A stretch of 47,318 bases of DNA from NCBI GenBank assembly GCA_030247855.1, contig JAPDRN010000195.1:1-47318 (forward strand), given 5' to 3'. Both the position numbers and the translations under genes were made by a program. Below the pieces are notes generated by a model. That model had not been told where the DNA came from and did no database searches. It was given only the letters and a program-made list of their open reading frames with translations. Shown piece after piece: positions 21,490-33,133 of this stretch (its first letter is position 1; each line of letters opens with the position of its first letter). Origin of the DNA: Knufia peltigerae (lineage: Eukaryota > Ascomycota > Eurotiomycetes > Chaetothyriales > Trichomeriaceae).

Positions 21490-24400
21490 TCATTTTCCAT
21501 CGTCCTGGACCGCGTCCATCTGACCGTAAGCTGGTGCTTGAGGAGGCCCGTTCATCGAAGGTGCATGGTTCGGTGGCATCTGTGGATGCATCTTCTGAGG
21601 GATCTGGCCGTATCCGCTGCTCATGGTTCGGTGTTGCATTCCATAGCCTTGGTGTGGAGTTCCCCCATACTGGTGTCCTCCGTAGTTACCGCGAGGCACA
21701 CCCATCTGCTGCTGGGGATAGCCCATTGGTACACCTTGGTTGGAAACACTGAACATCATGTTAGGTGCTCCTGTGTGACTCTGCTGCGACCCCTGCTGCA
21801 TCATCATCGGGGCCACCCGACCGGGACTGGCATAGCCGCCGTTCTGCTGGGGGTACACATGGCTTGCATTCGGTGAGTACATCTGCATCTGAGGGTTGAA
21901 CTGTTGAGGCACAGCCATGTACGGTCCATTAGACGGTTGCTGAACCATCATAGGAGCGCCCATCTGCCCCGCTTGGGCATGCATCATGCCAGGTGTACCG
22001 GGGAAAGGCCTCATCTGCATCGGCATTTGGGTTGGCGTTCCAAAGAAAGTTTGCTGCTGATATGACAGCTGAGCCGGATGAGGCATGGGCGAAGCATATG
22101 TTGATGTTTGACGAGAAGGAATACTGGGAGATGGGTATACACCAGGAGTGGCATTACCAAACTGGAGACGGTGGGTCCCATCATCGTATTGGTGAGAGTA
22201 TTGGTGTGGTGCATGCGCTGCATGTTGAGGCGTGGTGATGTGTGGAACATTGGCAGGACCATTGGGGATTGATCCCCCTGGCACAGGGAAGGGCATATGC
22301 TGGGCCGAGCCGATTCGTGTTGGGACGCGCGAGAATGTGGAGGCCATGAGTTCATCAAAAGCTTCCTCGTATGACTTTGCATCGTTGTCGTTCTTGACTG
22401 TCCAGCGCGGTCCTGTTTGGAAAGCATTAGGAATCCCCCCGTTACTAGCGTGGTTCTTGTGGGCGTCTTCAGGTTTAGGTTCACCCTCTGTTGCCTTGAC
22501 GGGATTGGCGGTGGTTTCCTTCATGCGTGCGATGGGGTTGAAATCTTTCGTGATAGAGGGTCTTTCTGAAGCAGGTTTTGGCTTGCGGTGGCCGAAGAAC
22601 AAGGAGGGACTTGCGGTTCGGGAGATGGAACCTGCACGATGAGTCGACGCCGGGCTCGAGGGAGTGTGGGAACCGGTAGGATTAAAAGTGGCGGCAGTAG
22701 GTCGGAATTCTGATGCTTTCACATTCAAATTGAATCTTCCAGATACTGCTGAGGAAGGTGTGTGCATATTGGATCGTTGCGGACTGGTCAGGCCAACTTG
22801 TTCAGCCATGGGACCGGTCGGAGGCACTCGTCCTTCAATTATCGGAATGGGAGCTGGGATAGGTGGCGGGTGATTTCCCTTGCGATCTTGATGAGCAGGG
22901 AATCTCTGCTGATATGGCCCGTGGCCACCCCGGCCAGAAAACATTGGTGGTTGTTGACTGGCAGGCCGTTCCGGTCGTCCAGGGTGAGGGAAACCACCGC
23001 GTCCGCGATTATACGTCTGTCTATCATGGACAGGGGGCGCCGGCTGAGATGGCTCAACTTTGCGAGGAACACTACTGGTTGCCGCAACAGGAGAAGGGCT
23101 AGCAGCTGTTGAGTTCGAGTCTTCATGCTCTTTTTGTGCCTTTTCGACGATGGCTTCTTGCTTCGCGGGATCTTTAGCAAGAATGCCAATAAGATCACTG
23201 GGAATAGGCGTCTTGAGCTTGAAGGTTTTGGAGAACCGGAGCAATTCGTTCAACTTAGCCGTCCGGTCTTGGTTCTGCTGAGCTCTTCTTTTTTCGATGA
23301 CGCGCTGTTTCTCGCTGTCCGCGAACTGACGGAATTGGTTGAGGACCTTCACCTCTACGTCCTCAGTAGGTCCAGGAGAGATAGCCTTCTTCCCGACAGT
23401 AGCCATCTTCGATGATTCTGCAGCTGGGGTAGGTGTAGTGCTATTGGACTCGGTGGATGTCGTTTGACTTGGCTTCTCCACGGACGGAATGGAAGCCCTC
23501 TCACCACCACTTGATCCTTTCTCAGTTGCGTTCGAAATGACTGACTTTGTACCTTCAGGTCGAGATAAGGACGCCGAGATGATGGCAGGGTCTACGGGGG
23601 CCCCAGGCACTGTAGCTGCACCAGTCGGGGCTCTTCGAGCGGGCGGCGTATACTTATTCGGCCCGCCAACAGGAAGAGGTGGGAATGCGCGCTCATCACG
23701 TCGAACGCCACTGTACTTTTCCTCCTCGTCATCTCCGTCATTTTCCAGTGCCTGTCCGCGTTCCTCACGGACATGAACATTTGCAGAAGTGGCACCTTCA
23801 ATCTCTCGTGCGATCCTTGCAGCTTCGGCCTCTCGGCGTTTATAGGAAGGTGCGCTTCTGTCGATCGTAGTCGTGTAGAGGTTTTCATCATACGTACTCC
23901 TAGTTCCGAAGAGTTGATTGTTGGTTGCGAATTGATCCCAACCGGTGGAAGTAGTCGTCGACTCTAGTGAATAGTCGGTCGAGTCAGGTCCTTCTGGGAC
24001 CCATCGCTGAAGTGTTCGCTCCCCGCGAAGTTGATTGCCAGAAATGTCGGCATCAGTCTGAAAGCCAATCGAAGAGCCTGCAAGAAGAAAGATTAGCCCG
24101 AGCGGAACCAAACAGGGTCCGCGTAATGCATACCATTCGCAAGCTTCGTAGCCTCAGCAACTGCAAAGTCGGCAATCATCATGTCCATCATGTCTTTCAG
24201 GTCAAAGTTCATCGCATACTCAGGACTCGAGCCAACCAAGGTCGCCTCCCGAGATGCAGCGCCATTGACCTGTCCTCCAGTAGCAGACTGCAACTTCCTC
24301 GCCATCTTCAAGGTAATTCTAGAGTTTTGTTGGCTGAACGCCGAGCCAGACAACAAGCCCTCGAACTTGTCGCCAGACTTTGTAGTAATCACTACATTCA

Positions 24401-24974
24401 AACCCTGTTGCACAAGGTCAGTCATTGTGTACATGCATATCGGTAAAATGATGGCCATACAATCGCGGCTCCTAGGAGGAACATCAATCTCTCATGCGCT
24501 TGTTTGTCTGAGATTCCCGACTCTTTTTGCGTATTCTGCCTCATATTGCCCGCGTTTCTTGGTTGAGGGGTATTTCCATTCGGTTGGGCAGCCATCGAGC
24601 TTCGTTGTGAAGAGGAGCTTGAGGCCGAACCCCAAGCCTTCTGAGAATTGAGTCGCCTGCACACATATCGTTAATGACAGTCCCCAAGCAACTCATAATT
24701 GTGAACAAAGATAAAGGGGAGAATGCCTTCAGATGAAAGACTTTTTAAATATGCACATTCGTGTTGTGGGAAGTCGGCAATGGATGAACATGTTCACATA
24801 CCGTGGAACCCCGTCACCAGGACTCTGCTTGCGTCCTGCGTCTGCACTCTTCGTGTTGGTATTAGATCTCATCATAGGCCTCGCCAGACCATTATTATAT
24901 TCCGGGGTATTGGAGTCCAGTGAGGGCGCAGGAGAGATTGTAGTGTTGGAAGAGACGCTGGCGGCAGAGGCCAT
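21490..24974 (-). CDS. PBP1: Ataxin-2 / Pab1-binding protein
   Basis: Ataxin-2 proteins bind poly(A)-binding protein and RNA and act in stress-granule assembly, mRNA stability and translation in the cytoplasm. Four exons, complement(21490..24077, 24134..24404, 24461..24656, 24802..24974), give 1075 residues; the frame stays open across introns of 56, 56 and 145 nt. Domains: a Ser-rich N-terminus; an Lsm/SM-ataxin domain about 110-212 (ERLMFLLGAAIGLNVVITTKSGDKFEGLL region); an LsmAD domain about 262-325 (WDQFATNNQLFG, REAEAARIAREIE); a charged helix about 450-530; then a long Pro/Gln/Met/Gly-rich disordered tail. A PAM2-type motif, LNVKASEFRP (664-673), should bind the MLLE domain of Pab1. The C-terminal low-complexity region suits phase separation. 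Confidence 0.93.
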
Positions 24975-26255
24975 CAGCTAGTGCTCGTAGGGTTGCACAG
25001 GATGGCTTCGAAAGGAGCCGAATCGACGGACCAGCCAGTCAAAGGGCGCTTGAAAGGTGAAGATTTTCTGGGGAATAGAGGAGGGGACAGTGGTGAGAAC
25101 TGGACGTGGGCGAGAGCACGAGCCTTTCGGGGAAGTCTTGACGTGCCTGAGGGAAGCTGGTGGGAAATGCAAGTGTAGCTGAGTCGGGACACTCCTCAGG
25201 GAACGACACGAGATGAAGGAGAAAAAGAGAATGACTGGCAAGGTGACCGGGACAGTACAGCCTTGGATTGTCGAGAAGAAAGGCGCAGCAATGAAACGGA
25301 GACTGCAAATAATTTTTTTGAGGAGGATTGTTGTTGATATTGATGGGTGCAAGAGGAAGAGGAGTAGGTAGTTTAGGTTGTGGTTGTGTTGGACGGAAGC
25401 TGGACGATTTGCTCTAGCGTTGCGGGCTCGTCTCGTACCAATTCTTGACGAGACGAGATGTACCCAGTCACATCACCACTACGGAGCACAAAGCATCACT
25501 CGTCTCGGGCACCAGGCAGTTATGAACTCTACAGGGACAGAGTCCATAAAATCTTTCGAAAGAGTGTACTCCGTACTGTATGGCGCACAAGGCGAACCAG
25601 GCTCACTCGGCACGAGAGCATTCTCCTTCTTAGACTGCCCCTTTCATGCTTCACTCTCACTCGCCTCACAATATCATGAAGGGGACATTAACGGCATATA
25701 TCTTCTCACACAAGCATGACTGTCAAAAGCCCTGGTCAACTAGGGCTGTACTGTAAATTACAACTGACCCGCCTTTCATCCTCCGCTACCACTTGTGATT
25801 CAGGGCCTGCGTTTTGCTGTCACTGCAACTCGCCCTGACCTTCCCCGTACAGAGGACTTAAAAATCATTACTACTCCCGGCGCATCCCGCCTTCCCCGTC
25901 TCTGATCGACCTATCAAGCCCTCCGGCGTCCCCTCTTTTCACACGAGGTGTCAACATCAGAATCCGTGCCAGGGAAAAAGGCTTGAACCACTCGACACGG
26001 AGGAAAAGAGAGCGATTATGAGTAGATCCTGTATATCATTCTCATATGTTTGATCATGGTGCGAATAATCGTGGTCTAGACACTTCGCTTGCACTGGCAT
26101 TCATTCATAGAGTGGCTGCGCTGCTCACCACCCGAAAAAGTCACTTCAAATACATTTGGCTTCGCCCTCGCGTTCATCTTCTCCATGCATACGCCTCGCT
26201 GAACATGCCATTACCTTTCAGTTGGAACTCAAAAACAAAAGCAATCTCCATAGCC
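24975..26255. other. Pbp1 promoter and Kin1 3' region
   Basis: About 1.28 kb between two minus-strand genes. One TACTCCGTA word lies at 25567-25575. No gene is supported; open frames here are short and of shadow type. Confidence 0.55.
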
Positions 26256-29200
26256 TTAAAGTCTTAGGCTGTTGAGAATCGCCGCAGTCATCGAACGGTA
26301 CTGGTTCATCCCTCCCTGGACCTTCTTAAATTGGATTCCATGCAACGAGAGGAGGGGAATTTTGACAATCGCAATTTCAAACCGAAGAACAAGCCGTTCA
26401 CCGTTATCGTCTTGAACTCGTGTTCTGGTCGCTGCCATATCGGCAGGCGCCTCGCTCGTGTGTCTGGTCTGTGGCAGATAGTCGTCCGAGCCTTCGGAAT
26501 TGGTCACGAAACTTTGATCTGGCTGTCGTCTCCGAGTCGGGTGGCGACCGAGTCTCTCGTCCTTGATATCTTCTCTGTCCTTACCGCGGAAAGCTCCGCC
26601 AAATGAGATTCGTCGTTGGTGTCCACTTGTTACGCGGCCACTTCTATCGTCCTCTAGCCCGGGTCCCTGCTCTTTGACACCTTCGAGATTGATGCTGGGC
26701 GCATGCCGGCAAGAGAAGCCGCCTTTGATGACACTATACTGAACGCCCAACTGGTTCAGAACACGGATAATGTCATGCCGGATGAATTCGGGCGGTTTAT
26801 TGCTGGTTGTTGAGGTCGAGAATAGCCCTTTTAGACTTGCCGGCTTGGAGATCTCCGTTCCTGGAGTGTCAGGAATGGCAGGTGTCTCTAAAGCATCCGT
26901 GTTATCTCGCATGTCAGCGTCAGTTTCCTCCGGAACGTTGGCCTCTCGATCCCGTCGTTCTTCGTACCGTCGGCGTCTTGCTTGAATGCTTTCTTGTCGC
27001 GCATGACCAAGAGACTTGGTGCGGCTACTAGTCGGCGTGCGCGGTGTAGGCAATGGGTTGGCGTTTGCCACAGGCTTGTCTGTAAGCTCAACACCCTTGC
27101 TGTTCTTGCCGCCACTGAGGCTGGACTTATCTGAACCGCTGGTAGGCGGTGGCTCGGGTGCCAGCAACGGTGATTCGTTGGCTGATGGCCCACGATGTAG
27201 AAGTCGTCGAGGACGGTACTCTGCAGAGTTAACGCTGGTCGACCGACCCAGAAACTTCCCAGCTCTCGAGGAATTGTTCCCGGTGCTGAGAAGGCCTTCA
27301 TGTTGAGGCTGACTTCCTCCAGCATGGTGCGTGCTGGGACTTGGCTCCCTCCTCCGAGACCGACGAACAGAGAAAGACTTACGTGGTGGGGCTGCAGAAT
27401 CTTGGGGAGGCTGGATATTCAACGCTGGTGGTGGATGAGGACGTTCCATGTCGCGGTCGCGATAACGCCTGGTGCTGAACCTCCTCAACAGACCAATAGC
27501 AGTGCCTTCTCGTCTTGTGGGTTGTTCTGGTGGTGGTATCGCTGTTGGCGAAGTTGCACTGGGAGCCGGCTTCTTCTCTGGAATCTCCAAAGTTTTCATA
27601 GCATGAACTACATCATCTTCACCGTTTGTCCGCGCACGAGGTCTTGAACGGCCACCAGTGGCCTTCTCACCTGGCATCTCGGGAGCAAAGGTATTGGTAT
27701 GGGCCGCTTCAGGTGTTGGGAGACCTGGCAATTTCAGAGGGATCTCCTTAGGTGTCAATGGCATAGCTAAAGCTCCCGGGTTTTGTTCTCGGCGTTCTCG
27801 TTCGAGTTTCTCGCGAGCCAGATAGTAGACTGATACGAGAGGGCTGTACGCATTCAGCGGGTCGTGTCCCCGAATTGCTTCCGACGAAGGGGCTGTCAAG
27901 CCCTCTCTGCTTATAGAGTTTCTCCGCTTGTAGAAGTCGAAAACTCCACGCTTTTTGTCTCCCCCACCAGAAGTGTGGCTGTGATCATCCTTGGTTGTTC
28001 TTCGAATGGCATTCTGATAGTCGTCTGACTCAACAATGCGAGTAAGCTGCTCAGTGATGTAGGCAGACGAGCCGAAATCAAAGCCCTGCATCTTGTCGAT
28101 GACTTCTTGATCAAGGGGCAACGAAAGGGGCTCTCTATGTGGGAGATAATTGTCTGGGGGTCCATTGAAGCCTTTCGTCATCCATGGGTGATTCATAATC
28201 TCCTGAAGGCTCGCCCGTTCTTTGGGGTCGACTACAAGCATTCGCGAAATAATGTTTTTGCACTCTGGATTTCTAATCAGTACCGGTCTGTTGTTGCGGA
28301 CATTGAACTTACCAGCTGTTAGCCACTGTGGATAGTCAACAACACCACGTTTGATCTTGGCATGTAATTGAGGCATGCTTTGGTCATCGAAGGGAACCTT
28401 GCCACAAACGAGCACGTATAACACAATCCCAAAACTCCACACGTCAACCTCTGGCCCTGTATACTGGCGAGCTTGTAGCAATTCTGGGGCTGCAAAATAT
28501 AAGCTTCCGCAGAATGTCTTGAGGAGGGCACGGGGCGAATAGAGATTGCTGAGGCCGAAGTCGATAATTTTGATATCACCATTCTTACTGATGAGAATGT
28601 TCTCAATCTTCAGATCTCGGTGTACAATGCTGTTGCGGTGGCAATAGTCCAGAGCGCTTGCAATCTGACGCGCGAATTTCCTGGCTTGCTTCTCTTTCAA
28701 TCGGCCGTGAGCAATGATATAGTCGAGCATTTGCCCACCATTGACATATTCGAAGAGCATATACCAATGATAATTTGTCCGCTGTACGTCGATCATACCA
28801 CAAATATATGGATGGCAGAGCAAGGACACCATCGCCGCCTCTCTGGCTGTGCGGATTTCTTTTGACCGATCTGCTCTTTCATCTTTTGCATTACCGTGGT
28901 CATCAAGGGTTTGCCGTGGAACAATCTTGATAGCAGCCTGTTCTCCAGTTTCAGTGTTCTTTGCAAGCTTGACCTTGCCCATGCTCCCTTGCCCAATGGT
29001 TTTGCCCAATGACCATGTACCTGTTTGTGCGGTTATAGACGTTCGTCTGCGGCCTACAGTAGGATACGTCTGTGCAGCATGTCTGTCCGGATTAGTCGTG
29101 CTGGAAGGTGGTGGAGGTGGGCCTGATGTGCCGTTCGCTACGACCGTAGTTGGTGCAGTAAGGTCTTGACTGCCCCGTCTTGAACCGGGACGCGATGAAG

Positions 29201-29519
29201 TCCTCCCATGATTGTCCGTGGTGTGATCCGCCCTCCCGTCTCGTGAACTTCTCCGTGAGGATGTTCTCGGCATATTGGTCTGTTCAAAGTCTCTGCGGGC
29301 GACATTTGCGAGCGCGGTAGGGTTCGATTGGGGAGGAATGTCATACGAACGGGAGCCAGAGCGGTTGTGAGCTAACTGGTTGGAAGGCCGTGAATTCGTT
29401 GATCGTGTTCTGGAAGGTTGCGCAGGGGAAGCGGGAGCGTAGGACGAAGGAGGAGGGTTTCGTGATGAAGAATGACTGCGCACCATCGAAGGCGATTGCT
29501 GTGAGGCTGCCGTTGCCAT
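26256..29519 (-). CDS. KIN1: Kin1/Par-1/MARK-type serine/threonine protein kinase
   Basis: Kin1-type kinases act at the cell cortex in polarity, exocytosis and septation. Exons complement(26256..28264, 28313..29519) give 1071 residues. The 48-nt intron is stop-free and in frame. The acceptor is fixed because only the CCAG at 28265-28268 restores the kinase sequence WLTAECKNIISRMLV. The N-terminal 165 residues are Ser/Arg/Pro-rich. The kinase domain runs from about 168 to 430: glycine loop G176-Q-G-S-M-G181, Lys198, HRD at 300-302, DFG at 320-322, T-loop Thr335 (LKB1/Elm1-type site), APE at 344-346. A long disordered region precedes a KA1 domain at the C-terminus (about 920-1071, ending GGMNQYRSMTAAILNSLRL), which binds acidic membranes. 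The start at 29519 is preferred; an upstream in-frame ATG or near-cognate cannot be excluded. Confidence 0.95.
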   Translation of the reverse strand: MATAASQQSPSMVRSHSSSRNPPPSSYAPASPAQPSRTRSTNSRPSNQLAHNRSGSRSYDIPPQSNPTALANVARRDFEQTNMPRTSSRRSSRDGRADHTTDNHGRTSSRPGSRRGSQDLTAPTTVVANGTSGPPPPPSSTTNPDRHAAQTYPTVGRRRTSITAQTGTWSLGKTIGQGSMGKVKLAKNTETGEQAAIKIVPRQTLDDHGNAKDERADRSKEIRTAREAAMVSLLCHPYICGMIDVQRTNYHWYMLFEYVNGGQMLDYIIAHGRLKEKQARKFARQIASALDYCHRNSIVHRDLKIENILISKNGDIKIIDFGLSNLYSPRALLKTFCGSLYFAAPELLQARQYTGPEVDVWSFGIVLYVLVCGKVPFDDQSMPQLHAKIKRGVVDYPQWLTAGKFNVRNNRPVLIRNPECKNIISRMLVVDPKERASLQEIMNHPWMTKGFNGPPDNYLPHREPLSLPLDQEVIDKMQGFDFGSSAYITEQLTRIVESDDYQNAIRRTTKDDHSHTSGGGDKKRGVFDFYKRRNSISREGLTAPSSEAIRGHDPLNAYSPLVSVYYLAREKLERERREQNPGALAMPLTPKEIPLKLPGLPTPEAAHTNTFAPEMPGEKATGGRSRPRARTNGEDDVVHAMKTLEIPEKKPAPSATSPTAIPPPEQPTRREGTAIGLLRRFSTRRYRDRDMERPHPPPALNIQPPQDSAAPPRKSFSVRRSRRREPSPSTHHAGGSQPQHEGLLSTGNNSSRAGKFLGRSTSVNSAEYRPRRLLHRGPSANESPLLAPEPPPTSGSDKSSLSGGKNSKGVELTDKPVANANPLPTPRTPTSSRTKSLGHARQESIQARRRRYEERRDREANVPEETDADMRDNTDALETPAIPDTPGTEISKPASLKGLFSTSTTSNKPPEFIRHDIIRVLNQLGVQYSVIKGGFSCRHAPSINLEGVKEQGPGLEDDRSGRVTSGHQRRISFGGAFRGKDREDIKDERLGRHPTRRRQPDQSFVTNSEGSDDYLPQTRHTSEAPADMAATRTRVQDDNGERLVLRFEIAIVKIPLLSLHGIQFKKVQGGMNQYRSMTAAILNSLRL

Positions 29520-30588
29520 TGCGAAGCCTGGTAGTCTGCAGTGGTCTCGTTGTTGTTCAGCCAAACAGTGTTGCGTTTGCAGACGCGGAATGCACTGCCT
29601 CGCACTGGCACGGACAATGGAATGCCCTTCTCCCTGAGGAAATGACTGCGAGGCTTTGCGTACAACCAATCTTTAGTATCTGGGTGCTCTTCAAAGATCC
29701 GCGCAGAGGCCAGGCGGTCATGAGTAGGACAGTATTAAAGACCAGGGAGAAAGCCTGGGGAGCGGCAAGTTACGTGTGTGCTCATCGAAGAGGTCGAAAG
29801 TGGAAGGAAAGATGACAGCTCGGCGATGGGGGGCTGGCAATGGTCTAAGAATGCGGCCTCTACCGAAAGAGATGATAAGCTGAGTTGGATTAGAGAAGGG
29901 AATGGTCGTGTTTCAAGGCAGCAATGCAAGACCCGGGTAGAAGTTGGAAGACCAGGTGTTGGTACAATGAAATGATTGCTGTCGACACGGGCAATCACAG
30001 AAATGCTTGTACTGGAGTTACAGTAGGTGAATATCTGTACCTAACTGGGGTCAGTTTCGAGATCGGTTGCGTTGTGATCAAGGCTCCCGAGCCTAAAATC
30101 AGCAACCCAAAGCCCCCGTCCAGGAGCGGAATTTAGCTGTTAGCGCTTCCGCCAGTGACAACGGGCACGCCCAGTACGAGTACCGCCAGCGCTTCTATGC
30201 CGGGGACCTCACTCGTATAATTATTACGGAGGATTATTAACGCAGGCCCATCTCAATTAGGCTCAAATAAATACGCCGTCAGTCATGTCAAAACTGCACT
30301 TGTATACAGGCCCTGAAGAACAGGCCTGTGTCAGACACGGTTAATATTTCCCACAAACGAGCTCGGAGAATCCTTGACGGATCTGCACCAAGGCTGTGTA
30401 ACAGTTGCACCGATTGTCCTGCGCAAAATGTTCTGGGATCTTTGCACTAATCTGTTGAAACTCGTTAATCTAGGTTCCTTCCAAACTGGTGCAGATGAGA
30501 TCAACTGCGTGATGTCCTTGCCCAGACTTGTTATAGCTTAGCACAGACAAGACGACGAGGTTCTCCTCGCGGCGCATTTACCTCTGCG
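29520..30588. other. Divergent promoter between KIN1 and the G-patch gene
   Basis: About 1.07 kb. An AT-rich part with TAATTATTACGGAGGATTATTAA lies near 30218-30240. No gene is supported. Confidence 0.55.
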
Positions 30589-32808
30589 ATGGCATACAAA
30601 AGATCTCGACAGGCGTATGAAGCAGATCTACATCACAAGTCTGCATCTTCATTTGTCCTCTACGGCACACCTCTGCCACCACTCGATGAGCATACCCGGG
30701 ATGATGGCTCCTTCGTACCGGTCTGGAAGCAAGAGGTGACGGATGACAGAGGCAGGAAACGCTTACACGGCGCCTTTACAGGTGGCTTCAGCGCCGGGTG
30801 AGCTTGCGGAGCTTGAGATCATGGAACATTATGGCTAAAAGGCGGACACAGATATTTCAACACTGTAGGCTCTAAAGAAGGATGGACACCCTCTACTTTC
30901 GTCTCATCGCGGCAAAATCGCAAAAAGGATGGAGCCAAGCCGACTCAACAAAGACCGGAAGACTTCATGGACGAAGAGGACTTGCGCGAAGCTGAAGAAG
31001 CACGTACAATCAACACTTCCAGCGAATTCGCCGCATTCGGTACCGAACATGATCCGCTTCGGAGGAGTGCAGCGATTGATATATTTCGCCCTTCCCAAGA
31101 GACTATCGGCTCTACTCTGCTGAAAAGGATGGGCTGGCGTGAGGGTCAAGGTATTGGGTCTCGAGTGAGAAGAAAGGCGAAATTTGAAGAAGAGGATGAG
31201 GATACATCTTCAGAGACACACCTTTTTGCTCCCGATGATGTTCAGATCGTATCCCTCGCACGAAAGACGGACTATAAAGGCCTAGGTTACGAGGGTGAGC
31301 TCCAAGACAAATCCACTCTGGCCAGCAAAACTAGTGAACCAACTCGGAAACCCTTACACCGAGAAGAATCTTCCGATGATGAGACTTCTAGTCCATCTCT
31401 ACTGTTCTCAAAAATGCCTTCAGGCCGAGCCAAGAAGACGGGTATTGGTGTTGGCATTCTCAATGACGACGGCTCTGATGACGAAGATCCATTCTCAATG
31501 GGCCCGAAGATATCCTATAACAGGACCCTTGGAGTTGACAAGAAGCCAAAATCTAAAGCAAAGAATTCGGCAGGCTCGGCAAATCCACTAGTCAAGACGA
31601 AACCAACGTTCATCTCGAAGAAACTGGCAAATCTCAAAGGGGCTTTGCGCCAATGTCATGATGGCCGGCTTCCTCCCGATGGGTTTGTATTGGCCAGTCA
31701 TCTAGACTCCTTTAGTAGTCTCACCGTACAGGATGACAAGTATAAGCCTCCTGAGGTGCCGACTGGATGGACATCTTCCAGGTCAATTGCGCCAGGAGGG
31801 CAAAATAGCTCCGATTTTGTGTCGACCGCCGATGCTGCGAGACTTTCTAGCCTCACTGCGAAAGGAAGAGCTTCGATCCTGGGGGAAGCACAACTCCCAG
31901 GAAAATCAGTTTTTGATTTCCTCACTTCTTCTGCTCGGGACCGTCTGGCCGCGGCGTCTGGTCATTCGAACCTTCCTGCTGCTGGCAATGAACCGCCGCC
32001 GCCGGGCTTCCAGGCTTCTCAATTAGTGAGTTCGTCTCTGCAAAGCCTTGTTCCAGAGTTGGACAAGGCCACTGCCTTGCAGGCACTACATCGAGGCACG
32101 AGCGGTTGGATGCCATATGCAGAAGATGAAAAGAAACGATCTAGGTATCGAGCGTTCCTTGAAATTCAGGCCGGTCTTAGACAGGACGAACTTCCTCCTC
32201 GTGCCAAAGCCATGAAACAGGACGACTGGGTTATCGAGATGCAGGAATTTGCCCGAGCCGCAGAAGTTTTCAAGCCAGTCAGTGGGCTGATGGCTAGCCG
32301 GTTCACAACTTCAACGGCCTCGCTACAAGGCCAAAACCCAGATTCGTCGGCACCCATGGACGCAATGCTGACCAGACCTACACCCAAACAGGAAAACCCG
32401 GCAACATCAGCTGCAAGGATGGGCATGTTCGGTCCCATGACCCGGTCAGTGTCGAACTTTTACCCCACCAGACTTTTGTGCAAACGATTCAATGTTCCCT
32501 GTCCCGACCATTCGGCGACTTCTGCTGCCGGCACTCATCATGTTTCAGCGGCAACTACCGCACAGCGCGAAGCTTCCACGACACAATTTCGTTCCTTTAC
32601 TTCAAGTATGCCAAAGGAGAATGCCGACTCTACCAGTCCGGCACCTGCTGATAGCGCTGATGCTGCAATACTGAGACATACCGGCAGTGTGGAGGAGGCG
32701 AATACACCGAACCCAGAAATGAATGAAGCCCTAGAGAAGGAAAAGCCTGGACAAGCTGTTTTCAAAGCCATCTTCGGCAGTGAAGACGAAGACGACGACG
32801 AGATGTGA
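30589..32808 (+). CDS. G-patch domain protein of the GPATCH1/TOUGH family
   Basis: Members of this family (human GPATCH1, plant TGH) associate with late or catalytic spliceosomes; G-patches recruit and activate DEAH RNA helicases. Exons join(30589..30797, 30852..32808) give 721 residues; the 54-nt intron has a GTGAGC donor and an ACACAG acceptor. The N-terminus contains the DUF1604-type region typical of the family (FVLYGTPLPPLDE at about 22-34, GGFSAGYFNTVGSKEGW at 65-81, then PEDFMDEED near 105). The G-patch is about 155-200 (ETIGSTLLKRMGWREGQGIG). The middle and C-terminal regions are disordered, with a short acidic tail (EDEDDDEM). The protein is expected to be nuclear. Confidence 0.93.
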
Positions 32809-33133
32809 GTAGGGAAATTCGAGTATGCTCGAGATATATCAAAGTGTCTGTACTCCGTAGGAAGTACCTCTAGCATTGTAATCTGCAGTTTGGTTTTGTT
32901 TTTGTGGAATGTACTTATAGAAGTCGACCTACTTCGTACTTTGACGTTGACGCGGAGTAGTATACATGGCACTAGCGGAAGTTGAGGCTGGCGCAAGGCT
33001 GGCGAGGCTGAAGTTTCGCCAAAAGGCCACCTCCATCTCACGATCTTTTCCAGACTGCATTTCACCTCCAGTCATTCGTTCTTGTTACGTTGTGAATCTT
33101 TTTTTCCTCGTCTTTTCGGTTTCAGTGGCAGTC
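32809..33133. other. Spacer between G-patch gene and HUT1
   Basis: This 325-bp spacer holds the G-patch 3' UTR and the HUT1 promoter/5' UTR. One TACTCCGTA word lies at 32851-32859. A pyrimidine-rich stretch (33085-33122) precedes the HUT1 ATG. Confidence 0.6.
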
